The notes under the pieces: model-generated
The model's input: only the letters and a program-made list of their open reading frames with translations
What the model was told of the DNA's origin: nothing
Database searches by the model: none
In this document: positions 1 through 8,518 of the stretch, in pieces
Layout of the letters: the number at the start of each line of letters is the position of its first letter
How positions within the stretch are numbered: the first letter of the stretch is position 1
Translations under genes and position numbers: made by a program
NCBI RefSeq assembly: GCF_016595155.1
Contig: NZ_JAENGP010000004.1
Location: forward strand, 180,622 to 244,621
Direction: 5' to 3'
From: Advenella mandrilli
Lineage (GTDB): Bacteria > Pseudomonadota > Gammaproteobacteria > Burkholderiales > Burkholderiaceae_B
Length of the DNA: 64,000 nt

Positions 1-816
1 CTATTCGAAGTGCTTACCCACGAACAGTTGCCTTTTTACATTGAATTAATGCACCATCTGGCCAGCAAGGGTGTCAAAGTACCCATGCCGCAAACCCGCA
101 AAGATGGCAAGCGTATTGGTACACTAAAAAACAAGCCAGCATCTATCGTTACCCGCCTGGCGGGTGGCTATGAGGCCTCACCCAGTGTCAATCACTGTAT
201 TATTGCGGCCCAAACCCAGGCCCAGGCACACCTTGCAGCGGTAGATTTTCCAATCAGGCAGCCAAATTTGCGCGGGCTTGGCTGGTGGCAGGCTACCTAC
301 CCCAGCATACAGCCGTTCCTGAACCCGGAATTAACGCAGCTGTACCAAACCTCACTGGACGAACAAATCCGTGTCCAGGGTTCAGCCCTTTGGCAAAACC
401 TGCCAGCCGGCCCCTGCCACTGCGACATGTTCCGCGATAATGTCCTGTTTGATGGCACGTTTGAAAACCCAAGCATGGGTGGTGTTATTGACTTTTACTT
501 TGCCGGTTGCGATAAATGGATTTTCGACGTGGCGGTTGCTGTCAATGACTGGTGTATAGAACGCGAAACCGGTGCTTTGCTTAAGGATCATACAAACGCC
601 TGGCTGCAAGCCTATCACCGCATCCGCCCTTTCACCCATGAAGAACGACAGGTGTGGCCGGTTGCCCTCAGGGCCGCTGCCTTGCGTTTCTGGACATCCC
701 GCCTTTATGATTTTTTCATACCGCGCCCGGCACAAACCCTGAAACCGCACGACCCGACCCACTTCGAACGCATTCTCAAGCTGCGTACCGAATCAGTCCT
801 TCCACAATTACCATAA
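1..816 (+). CDS. thrB: Homoserine kinase ThrB, 5' end cut by window
   Basis: Phosphorylates homoserine to O-phosphohomoserine in threonine synthesis; the betaproteobacterial enzyme has the aminoglycoside-phosphotransferase fold, not the GHMP fold. The reading frame is open from base 1 and the first visible residues (LFEVLTHEQLPFY) match an internal stretch of ThrB, so about 45-50 N-terminal residues lie upstream. The catalytic loop HCDMFRDN (bases 418-441) and the following metal-binding GVIDFYFAG are both intact, and the C-terminal end is complete. The membrane protein gene starts 6 bases after the stop. The GTG at base 10 is internal and is not the start. Confidence 0.93.
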   Translation, partial: LFEVLTHEQLPFYIELMHHLASKGVKVPMPQTRKDGKRIGTLKNKPASIVTRLAGGYEASPSVNHCIIAAQTQAQAHLAAVDFPIRQPNLRGLGWWQATYPSIQPFLNPELTQLYQTSLDEQIRVQGSALWQNLPAGPCHCDMFRDNVLFDGTFENPSMGGVIDFYFAGCDKWIFDVAVAVNDWCIERETGALLKDHTNAWLQAYHRIRPFTHEERQVWPVALRAAALRFWTSRLYDFFIPRPAQTLKPHDPTHFERILKLRTESVLPQLP

Positions 817-822
817 TCAATT

Positions 823-1638
823 ATGCAAGCAGCTAAACTACCTTTTTCTGCGGGATTACAATGGGTTCAAGCCGCTTTCGCCTTGTTCAGAAAGCAGCCT
901 ATGGCACTGCTGGCCATCACGTTTATTATCAATTTCCTTAGCCAGATTCTTATTGTTCTCCCCCTCATCGGCTTGCCACTTTTTATTGTGAGCATTCCCG
1001 TCTCCAGCCTGGTCATGGTAACCGCCTGCCGTTCTATCGACAGCAACAACAAAGTCATTCCAGCCGAATGGGTCCTGCCACTTAAAAAGCCCGATGTTAT
1101 CCGACGCCTGGCCGTAATTGGTTTTTTATACGCCAGCATCTTCATGCTCATTACATTCATCTCATTTTATCCAACCCTGAATGCCCTAAGCCATGAAGAC
1201 ATGCAAAAAATCTCCAGGTTGCTTTCCGATCCCGAATACAAACTGACACTGGCCGACATTCCCAGTTTTTCCATTAGTATTTTTCAGTATGCTTTATGGG
1301 CAATCCTTACATTTTTAACCGCCATTTCTTTCTGGAATGTACCCCAATTAATTGGGTGGGAAAACCTAAGTGTTAAAAAAGCCCTGTTTTATTCCATGGT
1401 TGCTTCCTGGCGTAATAAAATTGCCTTTATGGTTTACTTTTCCATTTGGGGTATATTATTTTATGCCTGTCAGTTTCTTCTGACAGACCTGCTGGTGTTA
1501 ATGGGGCTGCCACTTATGCTGATTGCCTTTATTGCCCAAATACTGGTCATGATTATTGCAGTCAGCATGTATTGCGGTTTTTACTCCAGTTATGTTGCCA
1601 TTTTTGGTAAGCCAGACATACGCACCATAGAACCCTGA
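823..1638 (+). CDS. BPSS1780-like integral membrane protein
   Basis: A 271-residue protein with about six hydrophobic segments (roughly residues 25-50, 55-75, 95-120, 150-175, 190-215, 225-260), no soluble domain and no signal peptide. It resembles the BPSS1780 family of Burkholderiales inner-membrane proteins, which has no known activity. It lies 6 bases downstream of thrB on the same strand, so the two are probably cotranscribed. No strong Shine-Dalgarno sequence precedes the ATG, consistent with translational coupling. Family assignment is by recollection of overall sequence character. Confidence 0.75.
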   Translation: MQAAKLPFSAGLQWVQAAFALFRKQPMALLAITFIINFLSQILIVLPLIGLPLFIVSIPVSSLVMVTACRSIDSNNKVIPAEWVLPLKKPDVIRRLAVIGFLYASIFMLITFISFYPTLNALSHEDMQKISRLLSDPEYKLTLADIPSFSISIFQYALWAILTFLTAISFWNVPQLIGWENLSVKKALFYSMVASWRNKIAFMVYFSIWGILFYACQFLLTDLLVLMGLPLMLIAFIAQILVMIIAVSMYCGFYSSYVAIFGKPDIRTIEP

Positions 1639-1671
1639 TTCACATTTATTTTTATCAGTATGAGAGTAATC

Positions 1672-2394
1672 ATGATAAAGAAACTCATTATTTCCGGCCT
1701 GTTGCTTGGCTCATTAAGCGCCTGTGAAGGCATGAATAGCGCGGGCATGGTTGACGCGGCCTCGTCCCTATTCCAGGCCGCCACCATTAACGATGCCGAA
1801 ATCCAGACCCTGGCGGTGCAATCCCAACAGCAACTAGACCAGCAAAACACGGTTGCCGGTGCCAATAACAGCTACACCACACGTCTTAACAATATTACCC
1901 GTAACCTGCGCAGCTACAATGGCACAACCCTGGACTACAAGGTCTACCTTAATCCGGAAGTCAATGCCTTCGCCCTGCCCAATGGCAGCATTCGGGTTTA
2001 TTCAGGCTTAATGGATAAAATGACAGACCCCGAACTGCTGTTCGTGATTGGCCATGAAATTGGCCACGTCATGAATGGCCATTCAAAATCACAGGCACGC
2101 ACCAACCTGCTTACACTGGCGGCACGCAAAGCCGGCGCGGCAAGTGGCAACTCAATTGTTGCATCACTGTCGGGCAATGAAATTGGCACTTTGGCCCATA
2201 ATCTGGTTAATGCCCAGTATTCACAATCGCACGAACTGGAATCCGATGCTTATGGCCTGAAAATCCTGCAAGAAAACAATTACGATAAATCCCATGCGGT
2301 ATCGGCCCTGCGCAAACTGGGTGGTGGCGGTGGTGGTTTTTTCTCCAGTCACCCAGATTCTGCCAATCGGGCAGACCGGATAGAAAAAATGTAG
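1672..2394 (+). CDS. M48-family metalloprotease lipoprotein
   Basis: A 240-residue periplasmic zinc protease of the M48 (LoiP/YcaL-like) group, probably involved in envelope quality control. The N terminus MIKKLIISGLLLGSLSAC is a lipoprotein signal with the lipobox LSAC. The zinc motif HEIGH is at residues 128-132, and the third ligand is the Glu of ELESD at about residue 188. A glycine run precedes the final SSHPDSANR motif typical of this group. The ATG at 1672 is chosen over the in-frame ATG at 1660 because it puts the charged n-region directly before the hydrophobic core and has GAGAG upstream. Confidence 0.85.
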   Translation: MIKKLIISGLLLGSLSACEGMNSAGMVDAASSLFQAATINDAEIQTLAVQSQQQLDQQNTVAGANNSYTTRLNNITRNLRSYNGTTLDYKVYLNPEVNAFALPNGSIRVYSGLMDKMTDPELLFVIGHEIGHVMNGHSKSQARTNLLTLAARKAGAASGNSIVASLSGNEIGTLAHNLVNAQYSQSHELESDAYGLKILQENNYDKSHAVSALRKLGGGGGGFFSSHPDSANRADRIEKM

Positions 2395-2408
2395 TTAATG
2401 CCAGCCAT

Positions 2409-2437
2409 AAAAAAACGCTTCAAATGAAGCGTTTTTT
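2409..2437. terminator. Bidirectional hairpin terminator
   Basis: ACGCTTCA and TGAAGCGT form an 8-bp stem extended by A/T pairs. An A-run on the left and a T-run on the right let it work on both strands. It separates the M48 gene (+) from etfA (-), which converge here. Confidence 0.85.
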
Positions 2438-2498
2438 ATTACCTTAACAGGGCAAAATACCAACTATGCATTGTATTTTACCCTGTTTAAACGGTGCC

Positions 2499-3428
2499 TT
2501 ACAGCGCACCGACCAGTTCAGGAACGGCAGTGAACAAGTCGGCAACCAGACCGTAATCGGCCACACCAAAAATAGGTGCTTCTGCGTCTTTATTGATAGC
2601 AACAATAACTTTGGAGTCTTTCATGCCGGCCAGGTGCTGAATGGCACCAGAGATGCCAACCGCAACATAAAGTTGTGGCGCAACAATCTTACCGGTTTGA
2701 CCAACTTGCCAGTCGTTAGGAGCATAACCGGCATCAACCGCTGCACGGGAAGCACCCAATGCTGCACCCAGTTTGTCGGCCAATGGGTCAAGAATCTTGA
2801 AGTTCTCGGCACTGCCCATACCACGGCCACCAGAAACAATAATGGCAGCAGCGGTTAATTCAGGACGATCGCTTTTTGCAACTTCACGACCTACAAATGA
2901 AGACAGGCCAGAGTCGGTAACCGCGTCAACGTTTTGCACAGAAGCAGAACCACCTTCGGCAGAAACCGCATCAAACGCAGTTGTACGCACCGTAATGACT
3001 TTTTTGGCATCAGTGCATTCTACGGTTGCAATTGCGTTACCGGCATAAATAGGACGCTGGAACACATCTGCAGACTCTACGGCAATGATGTCGGAAAGTT
3101 GGGCAACATCAAGTTTGGCAGCAACACGGGGAGCCACGTTTTTACCGGATGCAGTCGCTGGGAACAGGATATGGCTGTAATTACCGGCAATAGCAATAAC
3201 CTGTTCGGCCACATTTTCAGCCAAAGAGTCGGCCAATTGTGCCGCATCTGCCAGCAGGACAGTGCTTACACCGGCAACTTTGGCCGCTTGTTCGGCAACT
3301 GTCTGTGCACCGCTACCAGCAACCAAAACGTGAATATCACCACCAATTTTTGCTGCGGCGGCAACGGTATTTAATGTAGCTGCTTTTAATTCTGCATTAT
3401 CATGTTCAGCAATAACCAAGATCGTCAT
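2499..3428 (-). CDS. etfA: Electron transfer flavoprotein alpha subunit
   Basis: FAD-carrying subunit of the soluble heterodimer that takes electrons from acyl-CoA dehydrogenases and passes them to ETF:ubiquinone oxidoreductase. The 309 residues match the family length. The C-terminal FAD-binding signature (GISGAIQHLAGMKDS and AINKDAEAPIF, about residues 258-285) is complete. The start is separated from the etfB stop by one base, and an AGGTG sits inside the etfB end. Two acyl-CoA dehydrogenases encoded elsewhere in this window (19753-21552 and 32257-33423) are plausible donors. Confidence 0.97.
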   Translation of the reverse strand: MTILVIAEHDNAELKAATLNTVAAAAKIGGDIHVLVAGSGAQTVAEQAAKVAGVSTVLLADAAQLADSLAENVAEQVIAIAGNYSHILFPATASGKNVAPRVAAKLDVAQLSDIIAVESADVFQRPIYAGNAIATVECTDAKKVITVRTTAFDAVSAEGGSASVQNVDAVTDSGLSSFVGREVAKSDRPELTAAAIIVSGGRGMGSAENFKILDPLADKLGAALGASRAAVDAGYAPNDWQVGQTGKIVAPQLYVAVGISGAIQHLAGMKDSKVIVAINKDAEAPIFGVADYGLVADLFTAVPELVGAL

Positions 3429-3429
3429 A

Positions 3430-4179
3430 TTAAATCACCTTTGCTTCATTCTTTAATTTATCTACCAGCGTAGCCACATCAGGAACGGTAATACCGGCTT
3501 TGCGTGCTGGTGGTTCTGACACTTTCAGTGTTTTGATGCGAGGAGTCACATCAACACCCAGATCTTCGGGTGTGTAGGTATCCAGTTGTTTTTTCTTTGC
3601 TTTCATGATGTTGGGCAACGTTACATAACGTGGCTCATTCAGGCGCAAGTCTGTGGTGATAATGGCCGGCAATTTAACTGAAATAGTTTCCAGACCACCG
3701 TCAACTTCACGGGTAACCTTGGCACTGTCGCCTTCGATTTCAATTTTGCTGGCAAAAGTAGCCTGGGGCCAGCCCAACAATGCAGCCAGCATCTGACCAG
3801 TCTGGTTGGCATCGTCGTCAATGGCCTGTTTACCCAGAATAACCAATTGAGCCTGTTCTTTTTCGGCAACCGCTTTGAGCAGTTTTGCAACGGCCAATGG
3901 CTGAAGCTCGACGTCTGTTTGCACCAGCGCGGCACGATCGGCACCAATGGCCATTGCTGTACGCAATGTTTCCTGGCACTGCGTGACGCCGCAAGAAACC
4001 GCCACTACTTCAGTCGCAACACCTTTTTCTTTTAATCGCGTTGCTTCTTCAACAGCGATTTCATCAAAAGGGTTCATTGACATTTTTACATTGGCAATAT
4101 CTACCCCAGTTTGATCTGATTTGACGCGCACTTTGACGTTATAGTCAACGACACGTTTTACAGGTACTAATACCTTCAT
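3430..4179 (-). CDS. etfB: Electron transfer flavoprotein beta subunit
   Basis: AMP-binding small subunit of [22 protein letters not shown] opens the protein and the family signature around [15 protein letters not shown] followed by [14 protein letters not shown] is present. The frame stays open upstream to 4215, but the ATG at 4179 gives the standard N terminus and the usual 249 residues, and has AGGAGA at good spacing. It forms a two-gene operon with etfA. Confidence 0.97.
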   Translation of the reverse strand: MKVLVPVKRVVDYNVKVRVKSDQTGVDIANVKMSMNPFDEIAVEEATRLKEKGVATEVVAVSCGVTQCQETLRTAMAIGADRAALVQTDVELQPLAVAKLLKAVAEKEQAQLVILGKQAIDDDANQTGQMLAALLGWPQATFASKIEIEGDSAKVTREVDGGLETISVKLPAIITTDLRLNEPRYVTLPNIMKAKKKQLDTYTPEDLGVDVTPRIKTLKVSEPPARKAGITVPDVATLVDKLKNEAKVI

Positions 4180-4312
4180 CCAAGTATCTCCTAATATTGG
4201 CAACATTACTGCCATAAACCAAAACCTTTCAATTCTACAATGTAGCTGTGATAAAGGTAAGCCATTTTTATATAACTGGCTATTTTTCTTTACTGAAGAC
4301 CTGTTTCAGTTT

Positions 4313-5239
4313 TCATAAAGAAGCCAGCGCCTTGATATGTGCGGTTACACTTCTTCCCAATGCCGATAAACTATACCCCCCTTCCAGAAAGCTGATTATT
4401 CGGCCTTGCGCATATTGATTAGCCACCTCCATCAACTGTTTGGTGATCCATTCATAATCTTTTTCTACCAAGTCCATTTGCCCCATTTCATCTTCCCGGT
4501 GGGCATCAAATCCCGCAGAGATAAGCACCAACTCGGGTTGAAAATCATTAAGGACCGGCAACCACTTGTTAAGAACAATATCCTTGACCATCTCGCTCTT
4601 GGTAAAGGCAGGTACCGGCGTATTAAACATATTGGGTGCAACGTTGGCAACGCCGCAGTCAGGGTACAGAGGATATTGGAAAAAACTGCACATAATAATA
4701 TGTGGATCATTTTTAAAAATATCTTCGGTACCATTACCATGGTGTACATCAAAATCAATCACGGCAATTTTTTGCAGTTTGTATTTTTCAATGGCATAAC
4801 GGGCCGCAATGGCCAGATTATTGAAAAAACAAAACCCCATGGCCCGGCCTCGTTCCGCATGATGCCCGGGCGGCCTGACCGCACAAAAAGCATTAAGTGC
4901 ATTGCCCGCCATAATTTCATCAACCGCCATAATTCCTGCCCCCGCAGCAGAATAAGCAGCTCGCAAAGTATGCGGATTCATACTGGTTTCTTCATTATCT
5001 ATATTGAAATAACCTTCCTGGGGCACATGCTCTTTCAGGTAGGCCAGGTATTCTGGCGTATGAACCCTTAACACATCGCCATCTGAGGCATTAGGTGCAT
5101 CTAGATGTTTTAAGCATGGCGACACCCCACTGGCCAGCAAACGGTCGTTAATTTCATCCAGACGGGCAGGTGCCTCTGGATGCCACTTTTGCATCATATG
5201 CAAACGACAGTTTGGATGTGTAATATATAAAGTCTCCAC
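4313..5239 (-). CDS. Histone-deacetylase-family amidohydrolase
   Basis: A 308-residue zinc amidohydrolase of the HDAC/acetylpolyamine amidohydrolase superfamily; bacterial members remove acetyl groups from polyamines or other acetylated amines, and the substrate here cannot be read from sequence. Conserved blocks are present: RPPGHHAERGRAMGF (from about residue 120, with the His-His pair), DFDVHHGNG (about 160, zinc ligands), SAGFDAHREDEMG (about 240) and FLEGGYS near the end. GTG at 5239 is preferred because GAGAG lies 6 bases before it; an in-frame TTG at 5245 is the alternative. It lies 133 bases upstream of etfBA on the same strand and is probably transcribed separately. Confidence 0.88.
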   Translation of the reverse strand: METLYITHPNCRLHMMQKWHPEAPARLDEINDRLLASGVSPCLKHLDAPNASDGDVLRVHTPEYLAYLKEHVPQEGYFNIDNEETSMNPHTLRAAYSAAGAGIMAVDEIMAGNALNAFCAVRPPGHHAERGRAMGFCFFNNLAIAARYAIEKYKLQKIAVIDFDVHHGNGTEDIFKNDPHIIMCSFFQYPLYPDCGVANVAPNMFNTPVPAFTKSEMVKDIVLNKWLPVLNDFQPELVLISAGFDAHREDEMGQMDLVEKDYEWITKQLMEVANQYAQGRIISFLEGGYSLSALGRSVTAHIKALASL

Positions 5240-5422
5240 GCTCAACTCTCTGATTGAATATCGTTATGGCTAAAAAATCCGCCATTTATTTTAATGAATC
5301 ATTACAATCTAACATATTTATATCAAATAATTGGCGCACCAATTATATTTTCCATAAATCAAATTCAGTCTGCCATAAAATTCGTTAAACCGCCTTTAAC
5401 TGTAAACAATCACCACTAAATC

Positions 5423-6556
5423 ATGATGTTAAAAACCAGAAACCCTATTTTGATTGCCATAAGCACCCTGTTTTTAACCGCCTGTGCCAGTGCTCCCATA
5501 GAGCAGACACATAAAACAGCCTCTACCACAACAAATACGCCTGCCGTTTCTAAAAAAACCGGCTGGGAAGTTGAAAACACCATGCTATCGGCTAATTCTG
5601 CAGAGTTTATAAAACAGGTTTCCCGGCGTTATGGCATTCCTGATTCCTATATACAAAACCTGCTCAACAACGCCCAATACAATGAAAGGGTTGCCAAGCT
5701 TATTATGCCTCAGGGCCCCAAAGGCCGCATCAAGCGTGTTTGGCCAAGTTACCGCGCCCGTTTTGTAGAGCCGGTTCGCATACGGTATGGCACCGAATTC
5801 TGGAACGCCAACCGCAACACGCTTAGCCGGGCCGAACGCGAATATGGTGTACCGGCTGCCGTTATTGCCAGCATTATTGGTGTCGAAACAGTTTATGGCC
5901 GTTACATGGGTTCATTCCGCATGCTGGATGCCCTATATACCCTGGGCTTTAACCACCCCGATACTTCACGCCCTGAAAAAAGCCAAATGTTCAGGAACCA
6001 GCTCGCTGCCCTGATTAACCTTGATTACCAGGGCAAGCTTAGTGCCAGGCATGAAGAAGGTTCTTTTGCCGGTGCAACCGGCCTGCCTCAATTCATGCCT
6101 ATTAGTATTTTGCACTACGCCATTGATGGTGACAACAATGGCAAAATTGACTTACGTAACAGTAAGGAAGATGCCATTATGTCGGTTGCCAATTTCCTGG
6201 TTAAACACGGCTGGCAAAGCAATACACCCATATTTGCCCCTGTTCGCCTGCCTGCCAATGCCGCAGGCTTGGTAGATGGTGGGCTGGAGCCTTACCTGAG
6301 CTGGACACAATTGCAATCTTCAGGGGCTACGCTTTCCAACAACAATAACAATAACTGGGCATCAGGCAAGCAACTTGGCGTCATCAACCTGCCCGATGAA
6401 ATAAGAGGGCAAACGGAATACCGCACGGCTACCCCCAACTTCTTTGCCATTACCAAATACAACCGTAGTTACTTCTACGCCACTTCAGTTGCCGACCTGG
6501 CCCAGGCCCTGGCCCAGAAACAGCGAAGTAATGGTTACAACGTGATTTTTCCTTAG
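5423..6556 (+). CDS. mltB: Membrane-bound lytic murein transglycosylase B
   Basis: Cleaves the MurNAc-GlcNAc bond of peptidoglycan with formation of 1,6-anhydroMurNAc; anchored in the outer membrane as a lipoprotein. The 377 residues begin with a signal ending in the lipobox LTAC. The catalytic Glu is E155 in GVETVYGRYMG, and the SLT-2 family blocks GSFAGATGLPQFMP and DGDNNGKIDL follow. Two adjacent ATGs (5423, 5426) could start it, and no clear Shine-Dalgarno is seen. Monocistronic: the genes on both sides are on the opposite strand. Confidence 0.93.
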   Translation: MMLKTRNPILIAISTLFLTACASAPIEQTHKTASTTTNTPAVSKKTGWEVENTMLSANSAEFIKQVSRRYGIPDSYIQNLLNNAQYNERVAKLIMPQGPKGRIKRVWPSYRARFVEPVRIRYGTEFWNANRNTLSRAEREYGVPAAVIASIIGVETVYGRYMGSFRMLDALYTLGFNHPDTSRPEKSQMFRNQLAALINLDYQGKLSARHEEGSFAGATGLPQFMPISILHYAIDGDNNGKIDLRNSKEDAIMSVANFLVKHGWQSNTPIFAPVRLPANAAGLVDGGLEPYLSWTQLQSSGATLSNNNNNNWASGKQLGVINLPDEIRGQTEYRTATPNFFAITKYNRSYFYATSVADLAQALAQKQRSNGYNVIFP

Positions 6557-6559
6557 TAT

Positions 6560-6586
6560 CCCGTCAAACTTCCTGGCGGGCTTTAT
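6560..6586 (+). terminator. Probable terminator of mltB
   Basis: CCCGTCA pairs with TGGCGGG (one G-U pair) around a 7-base loop four bases after the mltB stop, and is followed by CTTTAT. The T-run is short, so this is a modest candidate. Confidence 0.5.
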
Positions 6587-6644
6587 AGAAAACCATTCAG
6601 CACCGCCCGGAAACACTGCATTCAACAAAAAACAGCTTGTTAAT

Positions 6645-6685
6645 TAAAGAAACGGGTGCCTCGCATCCTATCTTGCGAGACACCC
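6645..6685 (-). terminator. Probable terminator of aceA
   Basis: A 12-base arm GGGTGCCTCGCA (6654-6665) pairs with TGCGAGACACCC (6674-6685, one mismatch). In the minus-strand direction it is followed by a T-rich GTTTCTTTAATT. It sits about 40 bases beyond the aceA stop. Confidence 0.65.
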
Positions 6686-6727
6686 CAACGGAGCCTTTAC
6701 GAGCTGTTTCTTAACCCAATGTGCTTA

Positions 6728-8026
6728 TTAGTGTGCAAACTGAGCTTCTTCGGTAGAACCGGTGAGAGCTGTGGTTGAAGCCTGACCACCTTCAATAACC
6801 TGGGTAACGCTATCAAAATAACCGGTACCCACTTCACGCTGGTGTTTAACGGCAGTAAAGCCCTTGTCAGCAGCCGCAAATTCTTTTTGCTGCAACTCAA
6901 CAAATGCACTCATTTGATTACGGGCGTAACCGTGCGCCAACTCAAACATGCCATAGTTCAGTGCATGGAAGCCTGCCAATGTGATGAACTGGAATTTATA
7001 ACCCATTGCACCCAGCTCTTTCTGGAACTTGGCGATGGTAACGTCATCCAGGTTTTTCTTCCAGTTGAAAGAGGGTGAGCAGTTATAAGCCAGCAGTTTG
7101 CCAGGGAACTGTTTGTGAATGGCTTCTGCAAATTTTTTGGCGTCTTCAAGGTTGGGCGTTGAGGTTTCGCACCACAGCAGGTCGGCATAAGGCGCATAAG
7201 CCAAACCACGGGAAATTGCCTGATCCACACCGGCACGGGTACGGAAAAAGCCTTCAACGGTACGCTCACCGGTAATGAACTCGTGGTCGTTTTCGTCAAT
7301 ATCGCTGGTAATCAGATCGGCGGCCTCGGCATCGGTGCGGGCCAGCAACAAGGTTGGAACACCCATTACGTCGGCAGCCAGACGGGCTGCTGTTAATTTT
7401 GCAACGGCATCACGGGTTGGAACCAGAACCTTGCCGCCCATGTGGCCGCATTTTTTCGCAGCAGCCAATTGGTCCTCGAAGTGAACGCCTGAAGCACCGG
7501 CTTCGATCATGGCTTTCATTAATTCATAGGCATTCAGGACACCACCGAAACCGGCTTCGGCGTCGGCAACGATAGGGGCGAAGAAATCAACAAAACCTTC
7601 ATCACCTGGCTCTTTGCCTTCCATCCATTGGATTTGGTCACAACGGGTTAATGAATTGTTGATACGGCGAACAACGCTTGGTACGGAGTTAACCGGATAC
7701 AGGGATTGGTCAGGGTACATTTCACCGGCAATGTTGGCATCGCCAGCAACTTGCCAGCCAGATAGGTAAATGGCTTTAAGGCCGGCTTTTACCTGTTGCA
7801 TGGCCTGGTTGCCGGTAAGTGCGCCTAAAGAATTAACAAACGGCTCGGTGTGCAATAAATTCCACAATTTTTCTGAACCACGGCGTGCCAGGGTGTATTC
7901 CTGTTGCAGGGAACCTTGCAGCTTAACAACGTCTTCGGCGCTGTAATTGCGTTTAATACCCTGCCAGCGTGGGTTCTCGGCCCATTCTTTTTGCAAATTA
8001 CGGATTGCTGTTTCACGATTTGACAT
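6728..8026 (-). CDS. aceA: Isocitrate lyase
   Basis: Splits isocitrate into glyoxylate and succinate, first step of the glyoxylate shunt, needed for growth on acetate and fatty acids. The 432 residues match the short bacterial form. The catalytic KKCGH loop is at about residues 189-193, within the block [12 protein letters not shown]. The start [15 protein letters not shown] at 8026 has AGGAGA directly upstream; the frame is open to 8116 but that extension is AT-rich non-coding sequence. Three TATGAAA copies upstream (8184-8253) are candidate control sites. Confidence 0.97.
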   Translation of the reverse strand: MSNRETAIRNLQKEWAENPRWQGIKRNYSAEDVVKLQGSLQQEYTLARRGSEKLWNLLHTEPFVNSLGALTGNQAMQQVKAGLKAIYLSGWQVAGDANIAGEMYPDQSLYPVNSVPSVVRRINNSLTRCDQIQWMEGKEPGDEGFVDFFAPIVADAEAGFGGVLNAYELMKAMIEAGASGVHFEDQLAAAKKCGHMGGKVLVPTRDAVAKLTAARLAADVMGVPTLLLARTDAEAADLITSDIDENDHEFITGERTVEGFFRTRAGVDQAISRGLAYAPYADLLWCETSTPNLEDAKKFAEAIHKQFPGKLLAYNCSPSFNWKKNLDDVTIAKFQKELGAMGYKFQFITLAGFHALNYGMFELAHGYARNQMSAFVELQQKEFAAADKGFTAVKHQREVGTGYFDSVTQVIEGGQASTTALTGSTEEAQFAH

Positions 8027-8371
8027 ATAAGTCTCCTGGAAAAATAAAAAAATAAAGATAAAAAATGTTGGATCAGTTGAATAAATTCTATCCTTTTGCG
8101 GCACTGCAAAACACACTTATATCTTATATAAGACCATTTATTTTATTTTTATATTTCAAATACTTATGATTTTTATTTTGCAATATGAAATGAATTTTTT
8201 GTTTATGAAATTATTTTTTCAACACTGCAACATGAGAGTTTCACATTATGAAATTCATCATTCACTATATAAAAAAAGATTGAAAAAACAGGCATCAGGC
8301 CCCTATTCAGAACGCATAAAAAAAACACCGCCATGGCGGTGTTGTAAAAATGATAAAACAGTGAACAAAAA
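8027..8371. promoter_or_regulatory. aceA upstream region with three TATGAAA copies
   Basis: A 345-base gap without a credible gene. It is AT-rich and holds TATGAAA at 8184-8190, 8204-8210 and 8247-8253, the last forming an inverted pair with TTTCA (TTTCA-N5-TGAAA). These lie 158-227 bases upstream of the aceA ATG and are candidate regulator sites. The terminator of the small-peptide operon is at its far end. Confidence 0.35.
8317..8343 (-). terminator. Terminator of the two-MFS/small-peptide operon
   Basis: A perfect 10-bp palindromic stem AACACCGCCATGGCGGTGTT (8324-8343), followed on the minus strand by a run of eight T. It lies 28 bases beyond the stop of the 42-residue gene, which supports that gene as the end of the transcript. 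Confidence 0.8.
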
Positions 8372-8500
8372 CTAAAAGCAAGACCAGAACTGGTTAGACA
8401 GAGTAATAAACAGGCTTGGCTGTGTATACATGACAAATACCAGTGCAAGGACCAGTAGCAGCCCGCCATAAATCAATATTTTTTTTAAGGTTGGATTCAT
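8372..8500 (-). CDS. 42-residue single-span membrane peptide
   Basis: A short gene reading MNPTLKKILIYGG, then a hydrophobic span of about 15-18 residues (LLLVLALVFVMYT), then a tail ending in NQFWSCF. AAGGAG precedes the ATG by 10 bases and overlaps the stop of the upstream MFS gene, and a strong terminator follows 28 bases after the stop. These signals, with the membrane-span composition, support a real protein. It could be a small accessory subunit of one of the two transporters encoded upstream in the same operon. I do not recognise a named family. Confidence 0.6.
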   Translation of the reverse strand: MNPTLKKILIYGGLLLVLALVFVMYTQPSLFITLSNQFWSCF

Positions 8501-8518
8501 ACCGGTATTACTCCTTCA

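Noticed and set aside
4406..5071. 221-codon plus-strand frame opposite the HDAC-like gene
   Set aside because: Antisense to a protein with all conserved family blocks; no ribosome-binding site or recognisable domain.
8203..8469. 88-codon minus-strand frame downstream of the MFS pair
   Set aside because: It overlaps the better-supported 42-residue gene in another frame, reads through that operon's terminator and lacks a ribosome-binding site.
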